Below, one piece after another: positions 58,101 to 64,000 of a DNA stretch of 64,000 nucleotides. A model generated the notes under the pieces. It searched no databases and was not told the origin of the DNA. It saw nothing but the letters and a program-made list of their open reading frames with translations. Numbering within the stretch: the stretch's first letter is position 1; every line of letters begins with the position of its first letter. Origin of the DNA: Botryosphaeria dothidea (Eukaryota > Ascomycota > Dothideomycetes > Botryosphaeriales > Botryosphaeriaceae). Location: NCBI GenBank assembly GCA_011503125.2, contig WWBZ02000022.1, forward strand, positions 2,666,001 to 2,730,000. The letters run 5' to 3'. Both the position numbers and the translations under genes were made by a program.

Positions 58101-59505
58101 CGGCTCGTTAGCGTAACGTATGTACTCGTCAGTAGCGCAGCCGTGGTCGCGCTCCCGACCCTGACCGTCGCGCACCGTCGTGTGCCGTCGCGCAACAGAG
58201 CGTCGCGCTCGCGCTTCTTGTTTTCGTTGGGCTGCTGCCCGTCTTGTGCTTTCGTGGCACACACACCGACGAAATGCCCGACGAAGGCGCGGCAGGCGTC
58301 ATACCGCTCCTTTGCCCACCGATCGTTTCCCTCCTCTTCCGACCATGACTTTCCAGTCGTCGCCGAGACTCGAGAGAGAGATGCCTGCCGACGACTAGAC
58401 AGACAAGACGACCGAAATAGAGGACCTTTACACTGGAACGACTAGTGCGAAAAGGGGAGGCGACAGGACGACGCCAGCGCTAGACGAAGGATTCCTTCTC
58501 CCGCCCTTCTAGAAATGCGACACCCGACGGGACGCCAGCCAGTTAGCGCCCGCGGCTGGCTTTTTTTTGCCGCCGCTCGCGCTGCTGTGGCGTGTCGCAT
58601 CTTTTTTTTTCGAGCGGGTCGATCCCTGCAGATCGGGTATCTTGGGCGGAGAAATTCATGTGCGCCAGATACGCGAAAAAGCGTGGGCGAGGGTGATTGG
58701 TCGGACGTCCGGCATCATTGCAGGACGCGACGTTCATGCGACGGCATTGCACGCAATGTCTCTCACGAGAATGAGAATATCGGAGAGGGTGTCCAAGGGG
58801 AAGGTCGAACTCGTCCGGGTTTGCTGTGAATGCGGAGAGAGCATCCACTCGAACCCTGCGTTCTGTTCCCCAGCGGAGACACAACAGAACAAGACGTGGG
58901 ACGCGCTCGCGCATCATCCCGCCTTGAAACGCCAACACTTGCAGATCTCTGCTGCAGGCGTAAGGCGGTGAGCCGTGGGAGCTGCGCGACATTGCTGCAT
59001 GTGGCCAGCCGCGGCCGCAAGACCGCTGCAGAGCGACGCTGTATGATGGAGGTAAGGCGAGCGAGTCGGCGCGCTGTCCGTACCTACGTCGCCGTGTCTA
59101 TTGGTCACGCAACCAGCTATTCTGCCCCCGAAAAGAAAAAATAAATGAACAGGTTCTTTCATGCGTGTGTGCTGTTTAGAGCTGTAGCTCTTTGCTGAGT
59201 TGTCATCCACCGACCGGACACTACTGTCGCGGATTCGCCTTGCTTTTTTAATTTCCCTGCCGGAGGAAATACCAGAGAGCAGCCCGACGAACTACGCCAT
59301 AGAACAGCGACTCTCTCGCCATTCAGCCGCGCACCTTTACCCTTCCGTCTCCCCAATCTCCACTCCCTCAACTTTCTTCTGCGCGGCCTCCAGGACCCAC
59401 GCCCGTTTCGTTTACTTTGTCCACGCCGCGCCGCAGCTTCATCTCCACAACCACCGGTCCGCCCGTCCACGCCCAACCCAAACCGGAAAGCCGCGAACCA
59501 CCAAG
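55171..59505. other. Long GC-rich stretch without a gene
   Basis: Many short overlapping ORFs on both strands arise from high GC, none with convincing composition. It contains an A-rich tract at 56510-56522, four GCAAA units at 56746-56765, and CG-rich CGTCGCGC blocks near 58150-58220. The last 150 bases are CT-rich and are the leader of the next gene. It may include untranslated RNA or a long regulatory region, but I see no direct sign. Confidence 0.4.
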
Positions 59506-60748
59506 ATGCCGGCCACCACCACCAACACCACCACCACCACCACCACCACCACCGCTACGTCCACCGCAACCACCAAACGCCGCTCCCTCCCCACCAACCT
59601 CCTCAGCGGCCGCGCCCACGGCCCGGACGCCGGTCGCGCGCCGCCCACAGCAGCAGCAGCGCGCCGCAGCCGCGCCGCGCCTTACACGACCGTGACCGAG
59701 GCCTTCGACGACGACGACGACGACGACGGCATCCCGCTGATGCCGCTGACGCGCGTGCAGTCGGCGTGGCAGCCGGCACCGCCGCCAGCAGTCGCAGCGG
59801 CGTACGACGACGAGCTCGGCGGGAAGAAGGGGAAGGGGAAGGGCAGGCGGGGCGGGGCGGCGAAGAGGAGGGTGTATCGCTATGTCAGCCATGGAATTGG
59901 GGGCGCGGGGAATTTCCGTAAGTTTTTTTTTTTTCGTTTGCTATTTTTTTGGTGATGGGGGCTTTGTTTGGGGGCGGTGATGGGTGTGTGTGTGTGTAGG
60001 CGTGACGTGTGATTGGCTTGTCGAACGCCTTGGGCTCTCTGCGCGCTCTTCGTTCGCGTTTTCGGCTCCGACATCAGGGTCCAGGGACGAGCGTTCGTTC
60101 GCGAGAGCGAAAGAAAGTGGAGATGGTCTGAGAGGCGCAATGAAAGAAAAAGCGCCGAGAGCCGGATCGACTCTCGTTTATTTTAGGGAATTTGTGGGGA
60201 TGAGGTGTGTGGGTGGGGGCTGAAGGAAGAAAGGAAAAAGAGACGACACGCGAGATTCTCAGGAACGCGCCGAAAAAAGAAAACTGGAGAGATCGATTCG
60301 GGAGAGATTGCACGAGATGGCAAGAAGGAAAAAGTGAGGCGGTGGAGATCTTTCGAGAAGGAAAAAAGGAAGAACAAGCAAGAGTCCTGAGCGTTCGCGC
60401 GCACGTCCGCTCAACACACGCACACACCAGCTGAAAAGACGTCAGAGAGAAGAGGGAAGAAAAAAAAAGAGGGATCACATGCGCTAACACGGTCCTTCTT
60501 TGTGACGTATAGGCAAAGTCTTGTCCAACAGTTTCCGCGCGGACATCACGACCACGGACCCGAGCTTCGCGCGCAACGCGGTGGAGAAGGAGGAGGCGAT
60601 GGTGAGCCGTGGTGTTTGCGCGTGCTCGCGCTGTTTTGCGAACCAGAGATCGTCGTCGGCCGACAGCGGCAGCGGCCGGGGTGGCAGCGGCAGCCGTAGT
60701 CAGCCAAGCAGCAGCAGCAGCAGCGCCACACGCGTGTCGTCTCCGTAA
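59506..60748 (+). CDS. Low-complexity protein with GGAGN motif (DUF3602/PAR32-like candidate)
   Basis: ATG at 59506 after a CT-rich leader. Exon 1 (59506-59917) encodes a poly-Thr start, a basic/Ala-rich stretch, an Asp run, a Lys/Gly-rich segment and RVYRYVSHGIGGAGNFR. A long 595-nt intron (GTAAGT...GTATAG, containing GT and T runs) joins in frame to exon 2 (60513-60748): KVLSNSFRADITTTDPSFARNAVEKEEAM. The GGAGN motif followed by an acidic/basic helix resembles DUF3602 proteins, whose yeast member PAR32 acts in TOR-linked ammonium transport control. A GTGAGC right after EEAM may start another intron, so the Ser-rich C-terminus is doubtful. 215 residues as modelled. Confidence 0.5.
59513..59553. 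repeat. (ACC)n microsatellite encoding poly-Thr
   Basis: A near-perfect ACC run within the first codons of the GGAGN-motif gene; the variant unit AAC gives the single Asn. Confidence 0.85.
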
Positions 60749-62356
60749 GAGAGCACCGCTGTTCACGTGCTTTCGTACCGCGTACAGAGTTCTGCCGGCC
60801 ATTGGTTGAGAGGTACGCGTGTCGGACGGGGGCTGGGGCGGTAAAAAAGAAAGTTTTGGTCCTGACTTGCCGCCCGCGGCTCTCGATCGCGGCTGTGTAA
60901 AGGTACAAGGCGCGGGAACGATGGCTTGACCAGGTCTGGGCGATAAGGTGATGCGGAGTTTTCGGGCTTATGACGGAACCATCGCTTTTTTGCTTGAGTC
61001 GGAGCACCATCGCAGCTGAGCATAACATCCGAGTTACTCTTTTTTTTTCTTTTTTCTGTTCCTGCGGCGACGTGTTGAGCGCGTCATGCAGAGATAGTTA
61101 TGGGGGCGGCGATGTGTAGGGCTCAAGATGAGACAGCGGACCTTTCTATTTCTTTTTTCTGTTTGATTGCCCTCTGGCGCATGGTTTTTAACTTTTGCTA
61201 TGGTATCGAAAGGGCGTTCGAAGCATGTAACAGGGCCGACTTCTGCAGCTCATCTTCTTAGCAGACGTCGGAGCATGGAACAGACACACGAGCACATATG
61301 TAGATGGAGTCATGGCTAGAGTTGGACGAAATTGATTATTTTTGAAGGAGAGAGATGTCTATACGATCTGAAAGCAAAAGAAAATGTCTAAACACTAATT
61401 TGTCCTCCGCGACGGCAGCCGCCGGTGAGATGCCCTTCTATCTTCGAACGCCTGAGATATGCAATGAAAGAGAGTTCTGTCGTCCGATGTTCCAAAAGAT
61501 GCATGTTAATGCCAAAATGAAAGTTTTCCTGACCAGTGCCGAAGGGCCGCTCTATGCAGAAGACATACAAAGGGAATGAGTGGTATCAGGATCTGCTAAC
61601 AGAAACAAGCCGTTACCGATAAAAGGAGATCCGTCACAGTGGTCCGAGTTGAAGACCGTCTAGCGTCTTGGAAACAAATATGCAGGTTTAAGGAGAGAGA
61701 GAAAGCAAATGTCAAGGTAAGTTACGAAGTGCCGAGGTGGCAACATAGGAAATGCACACCGGCAGGCGATGTCGAAATGAACAGCGCAGCGGGTAGCGCG
61801 CGCAAGAGTCAGATAACTCTGTTGGTCGTGGCAGACGTCGGTGCAAAGTTGAAACGCAAACGTTGGTGGTTCTGAAGCAGGCGCTAGTCCACGACCAAGG
61901 AACATCGGCCCTATTCGATGTTGGAGTTGAAGGCAACGCTGCAAGGCATTCGGCATTTTCAAAAAGCCGAACCCCGCGAGCGGACGAGTGAAGCACATGG
62001 ATCTCCGGCCATCAGATAGATGCCTGACCATAGTGCTGATCACACCAGCTAAGCCCCGTAAACCAAGAGCTGTGGCTCTGATTTGATGGGGCGCCTGATG
62101 GTGCGAGAGTGGAAGAAGCTCAGACCTAGCGAGTCAATGCCCTATAGACAGAGTGTCAGCAATTTACGCTTGAGCGATGTGCGCAAGGGGTGCACAGGGC
62201 GGTGACTGACCTTTTGTCGTGGTGCTGATCAAAAAAGGGACCACAGGCACGACTCGCATTCGAGTCCCCACAGGCTGAGAAAAATAGGGCTACACGAGAT
62301 GGGCATGCGAGAGGCGGTGATGCCTTTCGCAAAAAGGAGTGCAGAAAAGAAACTCT
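60749..62356. other. Intergenic, no gene seen
   Basis: T-rich tracts at about 61037-61060 and 61150. Short ORFs only. The last exons of the gene at 59506 could extend into its start. Confidence 0.4.
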
Positions 62357-63025
62357 TCAGGCCACCGACAGCCTCGGCGGCAAGAAGGAGAAAGAAGTTT
62401 GGAGCGCTGGGAGGCGCGGCCTTCGGCTGGCGGTGCAGATGCGCTTGGCTTCATGGGTTTCGCGTTGCTGCTAGATGGTGGCCGTTAGTCTAAAGCACTC
62501 CAACGCGGTTACCTTCGGAAACCCGAGGCAAACCAGGAGAGTACTTACGGCAGGGGTGTCAGGGTCTGACAACTGCCGTTGCCGATCCCCCAGGGACATT
62601 GCTGAGTCACGCAACCAGCGCGACATGGTGCGGACGTGCGACTCGCTTACAGCGGAGGGCCTCTTGCGACCTTTTTGCTCTGTTGGGAAATCAGCAAACG
62701 ACCATCCAATATCGACGGGCTGGATCGTACCTGGCGCCGGGCTGGGTGGTGCCATGGGCCTAGCGAACAGCTGCTCGTCCTCGTCCTCATCCTCATCCTC
62801 GTCCTCGTCGACGGCGACGGCGAACTTGGGGCAGGGCTCGTCGACAACAATGGGCTCGGCCTCGGGGGATTCGTCTTCCTCTAGGTTGAAAAGGTCCATC
62901 TCGTCCTCCACAGACATGTCGTCCTCGTCGTCGCTCTCGTAGGAGGGCTGGGGCAGCACAAGGCCGGAGACGAAGAACTGGGAGTAGCCTGCCAGCAGCA
63001 GGAGGTGTGCCTGGTAGTATGCCAT
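62357..63025 (-). CDS. Hypothetical acidic protein
   Basis: Exon 1 63025-62549 (159 codons) and exon 2 62470-62357 join across a 78-nt intron with GTAAGT, branch GACTAAC and TAG, in phase 0, giving 196 residues. It begins MAYYQAHLLLLAGYSQFF, followed by an acidic region with Asp-Glu repeats (about residues 60-85), PVDIGWSFADFP, SHVRTMSRWLRDSAMSLGDRQRQLSD and a basic tail. The open frame extends upstream through a His run, but that part is probably leader sequence. I do not recognise a family. Confidence 0.5.
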
Positions 63026-64000
63026 TGCGGAAGTGGTGTGGTGTGGTGTGTCGGAGTGGTTGTCCTTGAACTGCGCAAGGAGTGGGAGCACTTCAAGTGC
63101 TGAGGTAAGGAGTGTGGTTGTGTGCTGGTGGTGGTGGTGGTGGTGATGATGGAACGGCAGCAGGGCAGTGGGGGTTCGCTTGTAATATAGATGGTCTGGT
63201 GGTTGGCAGGCCGGAGAGGCGGAGACAGGAACAGGCCGGATCGATGACGGACGCCATAGCTTCTCTGCGCGCATGGGCCGCCTGTCAGCCGTCAGTTGCG
63301 GGAAGACATGGATGCTGCTCTTGCCCGACCATTCTTGGGCAGGGAAGCAGGGCGATTAGTGGCAGGCTTGGCCGAGTGTGTCAGCTGTGCACCGCGCTGC
63401 CAGCTGGCCAGGGGCCCATGTGTAGGTCGGGCGCACGTTCACCGTCCGAGCGCCGTGTCACTGCCACCACGGACGCGCTCCAGCCTTACCGAATGGGGGC
63501 GGAACGGAAGGGCGTTCGGCTCACGAAGCTTGCGCTGTTCTCGGGACGCGTTCGCAGCAAGCTGTCGGCCTTGTCCAGCGGGAAGGGTTGATGGTTGCGG
63601 CCTCAGATTAGCCAGCCTTACCGGCTGCTCGTCCGAGACGTTGCGTGCTGCAACGGCCGCTAAGTCGAAGCCAATGGCCTAGTGCGGAGGGCGATCTGGA
63701 GCTGGTGGTTGGGGCTCATTTCACGCTCGTTCTATGAATACGTGGACAACCGCGGCGGCGGAAGGTTTGAGTGAGATAACGCAGAAAGGGGACACCGCTG
63801 GCTGGCTGGCTGGCCGGCTGGGACGAGGCTCCGTCGCATCCTAGACGCCCTGCAGCACACAGATTCAGTGGCCCGAGCCGCTGACTAGCCCACGGCGACG
63901 TTTGTACAGCATGCTGCGGCTTTGCGACGAGCTGCCGGTCTCAGGTTGAGCGATGCTGCTCGATAAGCTCTGCCACAAGCGAACGCGCAGCCCCAGCCCT
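63026..64000. other. 5' flank of the preceding gene, no gene seen
   Basis: Contains a GTG trinucleotide run near 63125-63145, and GC-rich sequence with only short ORFs to the window end. A CTGG repeat lies near 63800-63820. Confidence 0.4.

Noticed and set aside
55613..58971. Numerous ORFs of 85-155 residues in the GC-rich zone
   Set aside because: All frames on both strands are similarly open, composition is Arg/Ser/Pro-biased, and no introns or motifs connect them.

Overview
The window is nuclear DNA from a filamentous ascomycete (Pezizomycotina). Genes carry short GT-AG introns of about 47-83 nt with CTAAC/CTGAC-like branch points. Start contexts are of the CAAAATGGC type. One transposon bears CpA-to-TpA damage of the kind left by repeat-induced point mutation (RIP). 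Several families are typical of this group: a SesB-like hydrolase/NACHT receptor, a DUF6536-type membrane protein, a GH79 glucuronidase and a DUF1989 protein. There is no rDNA, no CRISPR and no recognisable tRNA. Exon boundaries were set by hand from splice signals and reading-frame continuity.

Layout. 0.6-5 kb: a short-chain dehydrogenase, a bHLH factor whose frame breaks at a run of ten G, and a weak hypothetical ORF. 5.6-16.2 kb: an LTR-like sequence, then two diverged copies of an unknown protein family (6.2 and 15.5 kb) on either side of a complete 5.57-kb Tad1-like LINE. The LINE has a 14-bp target-site duplication and is RIP-damaged mainly in its centre. 17-23.2 kb: an intact fungal membrane protein converges on a broken SesB-like/NACHT/ankyrin receptor gene. 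23.8-34.8 kb: mostly intact genes, namely a large zinc-finger-like protein, a small Cys-rich protein, a DUF1989 protein with a large disordered insert, a GH79 enzyme and a second small Cys-rich protein. 38-42.7 kb: two more zinc-finger-like paralogues and the relic of a fourth. 43.2-52.2 kb: a degraded tract. A DUF6536-type gene here is split by a 156-bp solo LTR and by about 4.1 kb of foreign DNA carrying an HNH-nuclease ORF, and is followed by a second broken membrane-protein gene. 52.2-64 kb: gene-poor, with two small candidate genes near the end.

The main theme is birth and decay of lineage-specific genes around transposons. Two solo LTRs of one family (156 bp each, about 96% identical, opposite orientation) each sit inside a host gene with perfect 5-bp target duplications. 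Three genes of membrane or recognition type carry several independent breaks each, while metabolic genes between them are intact. The least explained items are the HNH ORF inside the split membrane gene, the unknown paralogue pair, the small Cys-rich pair and the zinc-finger-like family with conserved intron positions.
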